Source: Lachnospiraceae bacterium (lineage in GTDB: Bacteria; Bacillota; Clostridia; Lachnospirales; Lachnospiraceae). Taken from it: a stretch of DNA of 64,000 nucleotides. Location: the NCBI GenBank assembly GCA_009774245.1, contig VSNM01000003.1, forward strand, positions 1-64,000. Reading direction: 5' to 3'. The translations under genes were made by a program, and so were the position numbers. The notes below the pieces were generated by a model. It saw only the letters and a list, made by a program, of their open reading frames with translations, was not told where the DNA came from and searched no databases. This document shows positions 35,962-43,666 of this stretch, piece by piece. Position 1 is the stretch's first letter; every line of letters starts with the position of its first letter.

Positions 35962-37023
35962 TTACTGTCTGTCAGCCTTTACATAATAGGTGCTTCTTCC
36001 ACTCCCATACCGAATAATCCTTCCTTCACCTACCAGTTTCTTTAATGCCGCCAAAACTGATGATCTCCCTATGCTTGGGCAGTGTGCAACAACTTCTGCA
36101 CCTGTAAACTTCCCAACTTTTTCTTCTGTATATTTTTTTACAATATCATAAGCCTTACTGGTATCTCCATTTCCCGCTATGATTCCTACACGTTCCTCAA
36201 ATCTGGTGTAACAGGCCAAAATGACCGTTAGCATATAACGTATAAATGGTGTTGGATCGTTTTTTCCCTCATGCCACCCTATATCTGAAGTTTCAAGGAC
36301 ATCATAATACCTGTCTTTTGTTTTCTCAATTTGCCTCTCAATACTTATATATTTACCAACATGATACCCGTTCTTATATAAAAGAAGCAGAGTAAGCAAC
36401 CGGCTCATTCTTCCATTTCCGTCATTAAAAGGGTGAATGCACAAAAAATCACATATAAAAACAGGAATCAATATAAGGGAATCCACCTTCTCACTCGCAA
36501 TTGCCTGCTCATAAGCCATACATAACCGCTCCACTGCATCCGGTGTATCATACGGAGCAACCGGAGTAAACCTTGTGACTACTGTTCCATCTGGCTTTGT
36601 TTCATTAATATAGTTCTGTACGCTCTTAAAACTCCCGCCATAAAAAAATCCCGCTCTTTTCAAAAGGTCTCTGTGTAACTGTAATATATATGATGGCCTG
36701 ATTGGAATGTACTCATTACTTTCGTGAATTGTGTTAAGCACATCTCTGTATCCCATAATCTCATCTTCTTCCCTGTTCCGGGGTGTCGTTTTTTCTTCAA
36801 ACAACTGCTTCATCCGGGTACTTGTCGTAACAATCCCTTCTATTTTATTGGATGCCTCTGTGCTCTGAATTTTTGCAATCCGGGCCAGACGTTCAAGTTC
36901 AACAGGCTTCTGCCTGATATATAAATCCTGACGCCCCTTATATTCATGTATCTTTGCGACAAGATTAAGTATATCCATATCCCATGTCTGGTCTGCAAGG
37001 CGAATATAATCAAATGTTCTCAT
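35962..37023 (-). CDS. Fic family protein (class II, with winged helix)
   Basis: 353 aa. The Fic active-site motif HPFNDGNGRMSR is intact (His197), predicting AMP or similar nucleotide transfer to hydroxyl groups of proteins. An N-terminal inhibitory motif SNKIEG (58-63) fits the self-inhibited class II arrangement. The C-terminal ~90 residues look like a winged helix (VVAHCPSIGRSSVLAALKKLVGEGRIIRYGSGRSTYY), so it can probably bind DNA and regulate itself. Upstream is an unusual operator array (37034-37103). Its first 17 codons plus leader are duplicated at 39388-39461. Confidence 0.9.
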   Translation of the reverse strand: MRTFDYIRLADQTWDMDILNLVAKIHEYKGRQDLYIRQKPVELERLARIAKIQSTEASNKIEGIVTTSTRMKQLFEEKTTPRNREEDEIMGYRDVLNTIHESNEYIPIRPSYILQLHRDLLKRAGFFYGGSFKSVQNYINETKPDGTVVTRFTPVAPYDTPDAVERLCMAYEQAIASEKVDSLILIPVFICDFLCIHPFNDGNGRMSRLLTLLLLYKNGYHVGKYISIERQIEKTKDRYYDVLETSDIGWHEGKNDPTPFIRYMLTVILACYTRFEERVGIIAGNGDTSKAYDIVKKYTEEKVGKFTGAEVVAHCPSIGRSSVLAALKKLVGEGRIIRYGSGRSTYYVKADRQ

Positions 37024-37033
37024 ATTATCTCCC

Positions 37034-37103
37034 TTCGTCCAATGTCATTCTTTTTCATCCAATTATAAGCCTTTTTGGACGAAAATTCAATTTGTAGGAC
37101 GAA
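37034..37103 (-). promoter_or_regulatory. Four-site operator array of the fic gene
   Basis: Four copies of the 9-mer TTGGACGAA or close variants: minus strand at 37034-37042 and 37054-37062 (one mismatch), plus strand at 37075-37083 and 37095-37103 (one mismatch). Start-to-start distances are 20, 21 and 20 bp, i.e. two helix turns, and the two halves face each other. The first site overlaps the RBS region. Likely binding site for a regulator, plausibly the Fic protein's own winged helix (inference). Confidence 0.65.
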
Positions 37104-37159
37104 AAAAATTATATTTTTAAACAAACAGGCAAAACTTCATACAAACACGGAAACAACAG

Positions 37160-37195
37160 ACCGCCGCATATGGTAGTAAGCCATCTGCGGCGGCT
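37160..37195. repeat. Palindromic repeat family, copy B
   Basis: Same hairpin as at 35791-35825 (ACCGCCGCATATGG ... CCATCTGCGGCGG), including the upstream AACAACAG-type flank. It lies between the fic promoter and the 3' end of the DUF2000 gene. Confidence 0.75.
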
Positions 37196-37211
37196 AGCTT
37201 TTGCATATTTT

Positions 37212-37634
37212 TTATCTTAGCAGCGCCATACTTCCCGTCAATTTATTAACCTTCTTTCTCGCACCACAAATAGCGATACCAAAATATTTCAGATCCGTTT
37301 CTGAAACATCTTTCATCTTTTCAATAAACTCATCATAGGTCTTGCACCCCTGCGCAAGGTCTGAGAAATCCACCACCGTCAAGTCCGAAAACTCCGGCTC
37401 ATACAGCTTCTCACTGATAGACTTAATCACCTCCACGTTTCCCTTTAAAATCGGCACTGGAAACTCTATAATCCCCAAATGCCCGTTGCCTGTCCTGTCA
37501 TACACATCTGCGCCTACGACCTCCGGCATCTGCTTCCCCAACGTGATTCCCATGATCGCCGCCGTGTTCGCTATGATGCCAAGCGGCAGGTTCTCATCAA
37601 TTACCATAACACATTTTTCATTTTGTAAATCCAT
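37212..37634 (-). CDS. DUF2000 family protein
   Basis: 140 aa, matching DUF2000 in length and pattern: CVMVIDENLPLGIIANTAAIMGITLG at the start and YFGIAICGARKKVNKLTGSMALLR at the end. The fold is related to peptidyl-tRNA hydrolase II-like proteins; biochemical function is not established. It follows a GNAT-like gene by 3 bp and an AraC regulator, a probable three-gene operon. Confidence 0.8.
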   Translation of the reverse strand: MDLQNEKCVMVIDENLPLGIIANTAAIMGITLGKQMPEVVGADVYDRTGNGHLGIIEFPVPILKGNVEVIKSISEKLYEPEFSDLTVVDFSDLAQGCKTYDEFIEKMKDVSETDLKYFGIAICGARKKVNKLTGSMALLR

Positions 37635-37637
37635 TTT

Positions 37638-38282
37638 CTATTCCTCTTTTCCGAAGGATTTCTCCTCCTGTTTTTTCTGATAGCAGCGGTAAAAATAGGA
37701 TCTGCGAAAGCCCAGCCGCCCATATTGCTTCGGCAATTCTCCCTTCCCCGGAATATCTGCCAGTATCCTTGCGATTCCATTTGCCGCTGCAAACCGCAGG
37801 ATGTCCTCCATGCCCATATCCGGCAGATTCCCGTCTGGCAGGAATAAAAACCCCTGACGCTTTATCCCGATGACCGTCTCTCCCGCCATGACATACTCCG
37901 TCCCGTCATTCCCACTTTTTAGGAACAGCCCGTCCGGCATTTTCCCTTTCATGCACAGTTCCCCAGCCTTCACCGTCAAATCGCATTCACCGACCATGCC
38001 GCATTTTTCCAACCCATACCCATTGTCCGTAAGGAAGGCACTCAGGTGGTAATTGGTATGTTCCACGATGCGGAACACGCACCCTGCCCCGCACTGGCGG
38101 CTGATTTCCTCGCATTTTTGGATGTTCTCCGGAATATACCCATCCGAAAATTTGTAATACAGCGGGTAGACCACAATCCGTCCTTCCATTCTTTTCAGCA
38201 CCCATCCCCGGCAGATTAAAGTTTCCCTGTCGGGGAACAGGCTGATAATCTGCTCCTCCGTCCTTATCGCAGGCTCATTCAC
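37638..38282 (-). CDS. GNAT-like protein
   Basis: 214 aa from GTG 38282, which has GGGGAG 8 bp upstream (ATG 38303 is the alternative). The C-terminal part, ILRFAAANGIARILADIPGKGELPKQYGRLGFRRSYFYRCY, resembles the last strands of GNAT acetyltransferases (GA..i.l.V...N..a...Y.klGF). The N-terminal GNAT motif A is weak. The start lies 44 bp after the araC stop; its stop is 3 bp from DUF2000. Confidence 0.6.
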   Translation of the reverse strand: MNEPAIRTEEQIISLFPDRETLICRGWVLKRMEGRIVVYPLYYKFSDGYIPENIQKCEEISRQCGAGCVFRIVEHTNYHLSAFLTDNGYGLEKCGMVGECDLTVKAGELCMKGKMPDGLFLKSGNDGTEYVMAGETVIGIKRQGFLFLPDGNLPDMGMEDILRFAAANGIARILADIPGKGELPKQYGRLGFRRSYFYRCYQKKQEEKSFGKEE

Positions 38283-38325
38283 TGTTCCCACTCCCCTTCC
38301 CATTATATTCAGAAGGAAAAAGCCC

Positions 38326-39162
38326 TCAACCGCCAGAACCGTCCCCGTCTTTTTCCGAGAATATTTCACGGTAAGTCCCCGGTGCAAGCCCTATGAACTG
38401 ATTGAAATAATTTGTAAAATGGCTCTGGTCTGAAAATCCTGTCCTTATGGCCGCTTCTACTGGCGGCATTCCTTCCGATAACAGCTTTTTTGCCTCATTG
38501 ATGCGAATTGTCTCAAGGTACCGGTACGGCGTGACTCCTTTTTCTTTTGTAAATGCCCGTAGCAGCGTTGATTTGCTAAGTCCCGCATGGCGGCAGATCT
38601 GGTCTAAATAAATCCGCTCCGTAAAATGCGCTGTCATATATTCGCAGACTTTTTCAATCTCCTGCCTGCACTCCGGGATACAGCTTTCAAATGGCTTCCC
38701 ATAATTCTGAATTAAGTACGAAAGTAGGAACAGCAGGGTTTCCTCTTTCTTAAACTCCCCCGTTCCTTTCATGACCATCTCATGCAGCGGGCGCAGGTGA
38801 CAGGCTATCTCCTCATCGCAGATAACATTTCTTGAAAATCCAGGAAGCGCTTTCTTCCCGGTGACTTCCTCTGCCAGATCGAGCATGACCTCTTTTGAAA
38901 TGTTGAAGCCCCGGTAATCAAACGTCCCTTCATCACTCTGCACGCAGGCATGGCTGTCACCCAGATTGAAAAGCACAATGCTGCCCTCCTCTATGGCATA
39001 TTCCCTGTCACGGCAGGAAAGCACACGCTCCCCATCCTCCACAAAACCTATGACATAATGCTCATGGAAATGGCTTGGAAACGGCTGCACGATTCCCTCA
39101 AATCGGTATGCCTCCATCCGCAATTCATCATCATACACCACTGTCCTTATTTCTTTCTTCAT
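38326..39162 (-). CDS. AraC family transcriptional regulator
   Basis: 278 aa from ATG 39162 with GGAGGGA upstream. Cupin domain with PSHFHEHYVIGFVEDGER (metal-like His cluster), linker, and a C-terminal double HTH (IYLDQICRHAGLSKSTLLRAFTKEKGVTPYRYL, then PPVEAAIRTGFSDQSHFTNYFNQFIGLAPGTYR). First gene of a run with a GNAT-like and a DUF2000 gene, which it may regulate together with itself. Confidence 0.9.
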   Translation of the reverse strand: MKKEIRTVVYDDELRMEAYRFEGIVQPFPSHFHEHYVIGFVEDGERVLSCRDREYAIEEGSIVLFNLGDSHACVQSDEGTFDYRGFNISKEVMLDLAEEVTGKKALPGFSRNVICDEEIACHLRPLHEMVMKGTGEFKKEETLLFLLSYLIQNYGKPFESCIPECRQEIEKVCEYMTAHFTERIYLDQICRHAGLSKSTLLRAFTKEKGVTPYRYLETIRINEAKKLLSEGMPPVEAAIRTGFSDQSHFTNYFNQFIGLAPGTYREIFSEKDGDGSGG

Positions 39163-39319
39163 GTGGATTCCCTCCGAATTCAATTTTTGAATTTTGTCAT
39201 AAGCCATTTTACCCCTTATTTTTACCTGCGTCTTGTAAAATATCTTCATTTTTTAGATTTATCGGTTTTACTTCCTGTGGGGATTATCTGATCTTTTCAA
39301 GTGATTTCTGCAAAAATTA

Positions 39320-39353
39320 ACCGCCGCATATGGAATAAAACCATAGCGGCGGT
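39320..39353. repeat. Palindromic repeat family, copy C
   Basis: ACCGCCGCATATGG and CCATAGCGGCGGT with an AT-rich loop; the arms pair with one bulged base. The most divergent member of the family with copies at 35791 and 37160. It lies next to the duplicated fic fragment. Confidence 0.7.
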
Positions 39354-39387
39354 CTGTATCGTTCCTCTTATATTCTTTGCCCTGTTA

Positions 39388-39461
39388 AGGATATCCATAT
39401 CCCATGTTTGGTCTGCAAGACGAATATAATCAAATGTTCTCATGTTATCTCCCTTCGTCCA
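39388..39461 (-). pseudogene. Duplicated 5' fragment of the fic gene
   Basis: The stretch matches 36970-37042 at about 95%: the RBS, ATG 39441 and codons for MRTFDYIRLADQTWDMDILN, then diverges. Two operator 9-mers are also kept (39454-39462 and 39474-39482, again 20 bp apart). On its upstream side it is fused to a truncated toxin gene. Confidence 0.8.
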
Positions 39462-39487
39462 ACAAATTGATTTTTCATCCAATGTTG

Positions 39488-39571
39488 ATTTATCTTTCTT
39501 AACGTCTTTTTATCCTGCTCCTGCCAGTCAATATACTCCTGCCACGCTTCATCTACCCAAAACACTCCCAT
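39488..39571 (-). pseudogene. Truncated YoeB/Txe-type toxin
   Basis: ATG 39571 starts 3 bp after the antitoxin stop and encodes MGVFWVDEAWQEYIDWQEQD then KKTLRKIN, the N-terminal third of a YoeB/Txe mRNA interferase (about 85-90 aa when complete). It then runs into fic leader DNA and stops. The catalytic C-terminal residues are lost, so it is inactive. Confidence 0.75.
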
Positions 39572-39574
39572 ATG

Positions 39575-39835
39575 TTATACCTTTATCAGTTCGTGTTCTT
39601 TCGGAATTGATTTCCCTGATTCAATATTTGCGGCACGCTCTTCCAGTACCCTTATATTAGATTCTGAATAAAACGGATCTGCCGCAACCTCAAATGGTAT
39701 CCTTCTCTCGTTCCCCACCTTAACAGCAAAAATATTGAACGCTGTACTAAGCGACAATCCCATTTCCTTACAAGCTGCCTCCATCTTGCGTTTTACATCT
39801 TCGTCAATTCTAAAATTTACCATTGTCTGTGCCAT
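39575..39835 (-). CDS. RelB/DinJ family antitoxin (orphan)
   Basis: 86 aa from ATG 39835, RBS GAGGAGTGA. N-terminal ribbon-helix-helix (MVNFRIDEDVKRKMEAACKEMGLSLSTAFNIFAVKV) and C-terminal toxin-binding segment (FYSESNIRVLEERAANIESGKSIP). Complete, but its toxin gene just downstream is truncated. A near-identical copy with a 96-bp internal deletion lies at 29306-29470. Confidence 0.85.
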   Translation of the reverse strand: MAQTMVNFRIDEDVKRKMEAACKEMGLSLSTAFNIFAVKVGNERRIPFEVAADPFYSESNIRVLEERAANIESGKSIPKEHELIKV

Positions 39836-39884
39836 ATTCCTATCACTCCTCGTATTATACTTGGGCAATCTGAATTTTTCGCCC

Positions 39885-40763
39885 CTATACTTTCTGCCAC
39901 AATAACATACTGTCCTGAAATTCAGCCGACAATTTCCCGGTATCTTTCAGCCACGAAAGGTAAGAGCGCACCGTGCTGCCAACCAACACATACTGCTCAA
40001 AGTTCATGGCAAGACCATATCCTTTGAACACCTCCTGCAGAATCCTCTCAAAGCACATTGGCTCCCCACAGATAGACAGAATCCTGTCAGCCACTCCATG
40101 CACCTTATCCCTGTTATAGCGGACAAGTTCCTTCACATCGGCAGAGGCATCTGCATGGGCAGGGACGAACATGGCCGCCTCCATCTGCTCCACCTTATCC
40201 AGCGTTTCCAGATAAGCGCCCACGTCATAGATGAAGGAAACCACATATTTATCCAGCGTCTCCCTGCTGCTGATGCAGTCCGCAAGGAACACCACATTGT
40301 CCGGCATACGGAACCCGACCATGTCAAAGAAATGCCCCGGCAGCGGTATCACTTCAATCTCCTTCGAGAAGCTCTCATCTGAAAAATCCGTCACATCACT
40401 CTCCTGCGCCATCAGGAACTTGTGCCGCAAGTCCCTGCAAGGATACCCGCCGTAAAGGAATGATGGCTCCAGTACCGGGTATTTTGTAAAAGCCGCCTCT
40501 ATGCTGCCGGAATATATCTTACATCCTGTCTGCCCCTGCAGGTACTTGTTCCCGCCGATATGATCTGCGTTGGAATGGGTATTCAGGATTGCCGCCAGAT
40601 ACCAACCGTTCTTATCCAGTATCTTCCGGACTTTCCTCCCTGCATCCTTATCATTTCCGCTGTCAACCAGATAGACATTCTCCCCGTCCGCAACATAGAC
40701 ACCGATCTTCGCCGGGCAGTTTATGTAATAGCATTTCTCACTGACCTGTACCAATTCATACAT
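39885..40763 (-). CDS. MBL-fold metallo-hydrolase
   Basis: 292 aa from ATG 40763 (AAGGAGG upstream). Metallo-beta-lactamase fold with NTHSNADHIGGN; the motif is HxNxDH rather than HxHxDH, so one metal ligand is replaced by Asn. Further ligands appear as PGHFFDMVGF, FLADCI and PAHADA. A helical C-terminal domain (about 210-292, ICGEPMCFERILQEVF ... WLKDTGKL) is winged-helix-like. Substrate unknown. It is intact amid decayed genes. Confidence 0.82.
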   Translation of the reverse strand: MYELVQVSEKCYYINCPAKIGVYVADGENVYLVDSGNDKDAGRKVRKILDKNGWYLAAILNTHSNADHIGGNKYLQGQTGCKIYSGSIEAAFTKYPVLEPSFLYGGYPCRDLRHKFLMAQESDVTDFSDESFSKEIEVIPLPGHFFDMVGFRMPDNVVFLADCISSRETLDKYVVSFIYDVGAYLETLDKVEQMEAAMFVPAHADASADVKELVRYNRDKVHGVADRILSICGEPMCFERILQEVFKGYGLAMNFEQYVLVGSTVRSYLSWLKDTGKLSAEFQDSMLLWQKV

Positions 40764-41020
40764 TTTCCAATCCTCCTTGTTCTGCTGTTTCCTATTACTT
40801 CGGCTGAAAACCATTTCCACTAAAGTAAAAGCATCCACTGGATTATACCATAAAAATTTTCTGTTTTTCATCCGATGGCACGAAACGACTATTTTTCGGG
40901 AATGAAAAGCATAAAATTCCCAAGGGTGAGCAATTGAACGTATTGCCAACCCGTGGAATTATCTCTTTACCTATGGTATAATCCAAATAACTACTACGAA
41001 ATTTTTTGGGGGAAATGATT

Positions 41021-41540
41021 ATGGAATTTACAAATCTGCTCGATGTGAAAAACCGCCATAAACTGAGGGAATGGCTCATACATAACCATGATAAGGAAAC
41101 GGAATGCTGGGTAATCGTGAAGCGTGGCCGCCCTGTTGACGATGGCACTTTCTGGTACATAGATTCCGTTGAGGAGGCCATGTGCTTCGGCTGGATAGAC
41201 AGCACCACAAAAAAGATGGATAACGGCGTGACTGCCCAAAGGCTTGCTCCCCGGAGAAAGGGAAGTTTATGGTCTGAGTTAAATAAGGAACGCTGCCGGA
41301 GGATGGAACGCCTGGGACTGATGACCAATGCTGGGAGAGCCGTGCTTCCCGATATGTCACCAAAGGGATTTGTCATTGACAGGGATATCGGAAAAGCCTT
41401 AAAAGCAGATTCGGAAGTATAGAGCAATTTTCAGAAATTCCCTTCCCTGTACCAGCGGGTGCGGATTGACACCATACAGATCAAAAAGAAACAGCCGGAA
41501 CTGTTTCAGAGCAGGCTGCAGAAGCTAATTGAAAATGCTT
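41021..41540 (+). pseudogene. ydeI/OmpD-associated gene, nonsense and 3' deletion
   Basis: Start ATG 41021 with GGGGGAAA upstream. The 133 codons up to 41419 are a typical YdeI/OmpD-associated protein (LREWLIHNHDKETECWVIVKRG, EEAMCFGWIDSTTKKMD, RLAPRRKGSLWSELNKER). A TAG stop interrupts at 41420-41422, but the same frame continues with QKFPSLYQRVRIDTIQIKKK and PELFQSRLQKLIEN, clearly family sequence. It is then cut at about 41540 by foreign DNA. Both lesions argue for a dead gene. Confidence 0.8.
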
Positions 41541-42195
41541 CATCAACAACTCGACTGCGCATTGCTTTTATCAAATTGTTCTTTATTATATCATTATCTG
41601 TATTATTTATAATTTCTTTCAGCCAACTCTTTGCGTTAACATAACGTCTCTGATCTTTGGTTCCTCGATTAAGTAATTCAACTTGCCGTGAAATTTCCAT
41701 CAATTGAACTTTGAGAGGCACTGTTATATGTTTGTCCTGAATTGACCAATAGGTAGGAGTAAAGACTAATGATGGAATTACTTTTTCTGTCAGACCAAAG
41801 TAGTCTCTAAGTTCAGATATAGAACGAGTATGATTCACTGCAATTTTACCAAAGCAATGTTTATTAAAATCTATCTTAGGATATTTATAATATGGAATTG
41901 TAAATGAATTTTTGTCTAAAATGTGCAATGTTGTATTTTGAAGTCCACGCCATGATTCATACTCATGATGTAATACAGACGAATATTCATCCTTTAATGC
42001 ACCTGCAAATACAAAAAGAATTTGATTTCCTGTCAAGTCATGCAATGAGTTCCAATATCTTTGTATTTGCCTATAAGACATTTCCGCATCCGCTTCTCTT
42101 GCCAAAAAGCATAATACTCATTTAAAGCCTCTTTCATATGCGCAGTCCAAACAAAATTTATAAAAATTAATTATAGGTATATTAACAATTTCCAT
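41506..42195 (-). pseudogene. Unknown gene interrupted by a stop, truncated 3'
   Basis: Family not recognised. An ATG at 42195 (AAGGAGA upstream) opens MEIVNIPIINFYKFCLDC and stops at TGA 42118-42120; the same frame then continues for 199 codons from TTG 42105 (LTGNQILFVFAGALKDEYSS, SWRGLQNTTLHILDKN, TYWSIQDKHITVPLKVQLMEI). The last ~10 codons are antisense to the ydeI remnant, so the natural C-terminus is missing too. AT-rich compared with neighbours. Confidence 0.5.
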
Positions 42196-42345
42196 TTGAT
42201 CTCATATCTCCTTTGCGATGATATCTTTACTTTGTCAAAACTGACATGTACCAAATAAACTATTACTATTTATAAAATTATAACAATTATTCCCCATATG
42301 TCACTAAATTTCAACAGCATTTTTCTACAAACAGTTGAAAGTCCA

Positions 42346-42452
42346 TACTATCACGGAAACTCGGATACTATCACGCAAAACTCGGATACTATCACGGAAA
42401 CTGCCAACTTTTGCGTGATAGTACAATTTCTCCCCTATCGCCATACTATCAG
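42346..42452. repeat. Iteron-like array TACTATCACG
   Basis: TACTATCACG occurs at 42346-42355, 42366-42375 and 42387-42396 (spacing 20 and 21 bp, with conserved flanks GAAACTCGGA), once inverted at 42414-42423, and in degenerate form (TACTATCAG) at 42444-42452. The phasing by two helix turns suggests a protein-binding array. No replication gene or regulator stands next to it. The remainder of 42196-42566 holds only this array and a terminator. Confidence 0.75.
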
Positions 42453-42469
42453 CGGCATCTTAAAACACG

Positions 42470-42515
42470 AAAAAATGGGGTTCACCAGCCATTCCAGTGA
42501 ACCCCACCCTATTTT
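42470..42515. terminator. Bidirectional terminator-like hairpin
   Basis: GGGGTTCAC (42477-42485) and GTGAACCCC (42497-42505) form a perfect 9-bp stem with an 11-nt loop, preceded by a run of A and followed by CCTATTTT. It lies just past the end of the GNAT toxin gene on the minus strand. Confidence 0.65.
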
Positions 42516-42566
42516 GCGTTTCGACAAATCATCAAAATCCATACTTTTCAGTGCGGCGAAATCGCA

Positions 42567-43181
42567 TTAAAGCAGCCTTAAAAGCTGTACCAGCTCATGC
42601 GACTCCTCCGTATCTGATGCAGTCTGCCTGGTATCAAACTGCGAAAAACGGTTATCGCGGTAAAATGATAGCAGCCTTTCCTCATTTTCTGCCTCTAAGA
42701 AGGTCACCACACCTCCGCCCAAATACTGTATCTCTTTAATTTTATCCCATGCAAGTTTAAGCAGTTCTGCTCCCGTGATTTCTGTTCCGCCACTCTCCGA
42801 GAAGTTTTTCCCAAGTTGTGCAATCAGATATGCTGACATGGTATAGGTATCCGATTTTTCATCCAACTCACTGATTCGCAACAGCTTTCTTTTCATAGTA
42901 TTACTCACTGTTTCACCCCTTACCGTCAATGGTTTTAATGCAAGTGTAAAATATCCAAGTAATCTGACGTCCTCTGCTGAAACTACAAGATATGTAACAG
43001 ACTGGTTCTTTTTCGTGAATTCTATGGCACTTTTTTTCAAAAAACGTTCCACGTCCTTATTCTTCGGACTAGAAAAGCCGGAAAGCAATTCAACCAGTGC
43101 TGGCTCTCCGGCTTCTTCATCATTCCCCAATGCCAAATACTCACGGATATTGACTGAAAAGAATTTATCATTTCCCGGCAT
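42567..43181 (-). CDS. GNAT toxin-like acetyltransferase
   Basis: 204 aa. Contains SVTYLVVSAEDVRLLGYFTLALKPLTV and a C-terminal GGGVVTFLEAENEERLLSFYRDNRFSQF typical of GNAT enzymes (acetyl-CoA motif and final strand). It overlaps by 14 bp a small gene resembling antitoxins of GNAT modules, so it is likely a tRNA- or ribosome-targeting acetyltransferase toxin. The target is inferred from module type, not from sequence. Appears intact. Confidence 0.7.
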   Translation of the reverse strand: MPGNDKFFSVNIREYLALGNDEEAGEPALVELLSGFSSPKNKDVERFLKKSAIEFTKKNQSVTYLVVSAEDVRLLGYFTLALKPLTVRGETVSNTMKRKLLRISELDEKSDTYTMSAYLIAQLGKNFSESGGTEITGAELLKLAWDKIKEIQYLGGGVVTFLEAENEERLLSFYRDNRFSQFDTRQTASDTEESHELVQLLRLL

Positions 43182-43374
43182 TTTCCTTCTCCTTTATTTT
43201 CATCTTCCGCAGCCGCATCATTTCCCTCAATTCAGATTCCCCTTTTATCTCTCTTGCCGCTACGGGTATATGAACAGGACGGTTCCTGGCAGATTCTTCA
43301 ATCGCATTGACAAACATCTCTACCTGTTCCTTGCCGGAAATGACAAAATTCTTTGTGATACTTGAAGTTGCCAT
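43168..43374 (-). CDS. Putative antitoxin of the GNAT module
   Basis: 68 aa from ATG 43374, RBS AAGGAGG. Sequence starts MATSSITKNFVISGKEQVEMF and continues helical and strongly basic/acidic toward the end (ELREMMRLRKMKIKEKEN), consistent with a DNA-binding N-terminus and a toxin-binding tail. It precedes and overlaps the GNAT gene, the usual order for type II modules. Confidence 0.65.
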   Translation of the reverse strand: MATSSITKNFVISGKEQVEMFVNAIEESARNRPVHIPVAAREIKGESELREMMRLRKMKIKEKENAGK

Positions 43375-43580
43375 GATAAACACCTCCTTTGTTAGTATGG
43401 TTCTTCCGCTACAATTCATACTTTTCTATCTCTATTTTATTAGTTTATATCGACTAATGCAACAAAACATTTTATGAATTTTTTATAACTGATTTTTCCA
43501 CTTGCCAACCCGCCCGTCACCGCTTCCCTCTATATCGAAAAAATAGTGACTTGAAATGTAACAGCTTTCATGGATAAATC

Positions 43581-43634
43581 TCATTTTTGTCGCAGCCGTT
43601 CTATGATACTGACTTTAGCAATTTGCCGGTACAA
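43581..43634 (-). pseudogene. C-terminal scrap of a second FtsX-type permease
   Basis: The minus strand encodes LYRQIAKVSIIERLRQK then stop, matching almost exactly the C-terminus of the permease at 44147 (LYRQIAKDSIIERLRQ), with strong DNA identity. The rest of 43375-43580 shows nothing. It suggests a former tandem permease copy, almost wholly deleted. Confidence 0.7.
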
Positions 43635-43666
43635 ATATTGTTTTGCCCTCAAATAGCTGGTTCATC

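Noticed and set aside
42340..42425. Possible CRISPR array
   Set aside because: The repeat unit is about 10 bp with conserved flanks and 20-21 bp period, so there are no spacers; no cas genes in the window.
42298..42570. 90-codon plus-strand ORF over the TACTATCACG array
   Set aside because: Its residues are dictated by the repeats and a terminator hairpin; no RBS and no domain.
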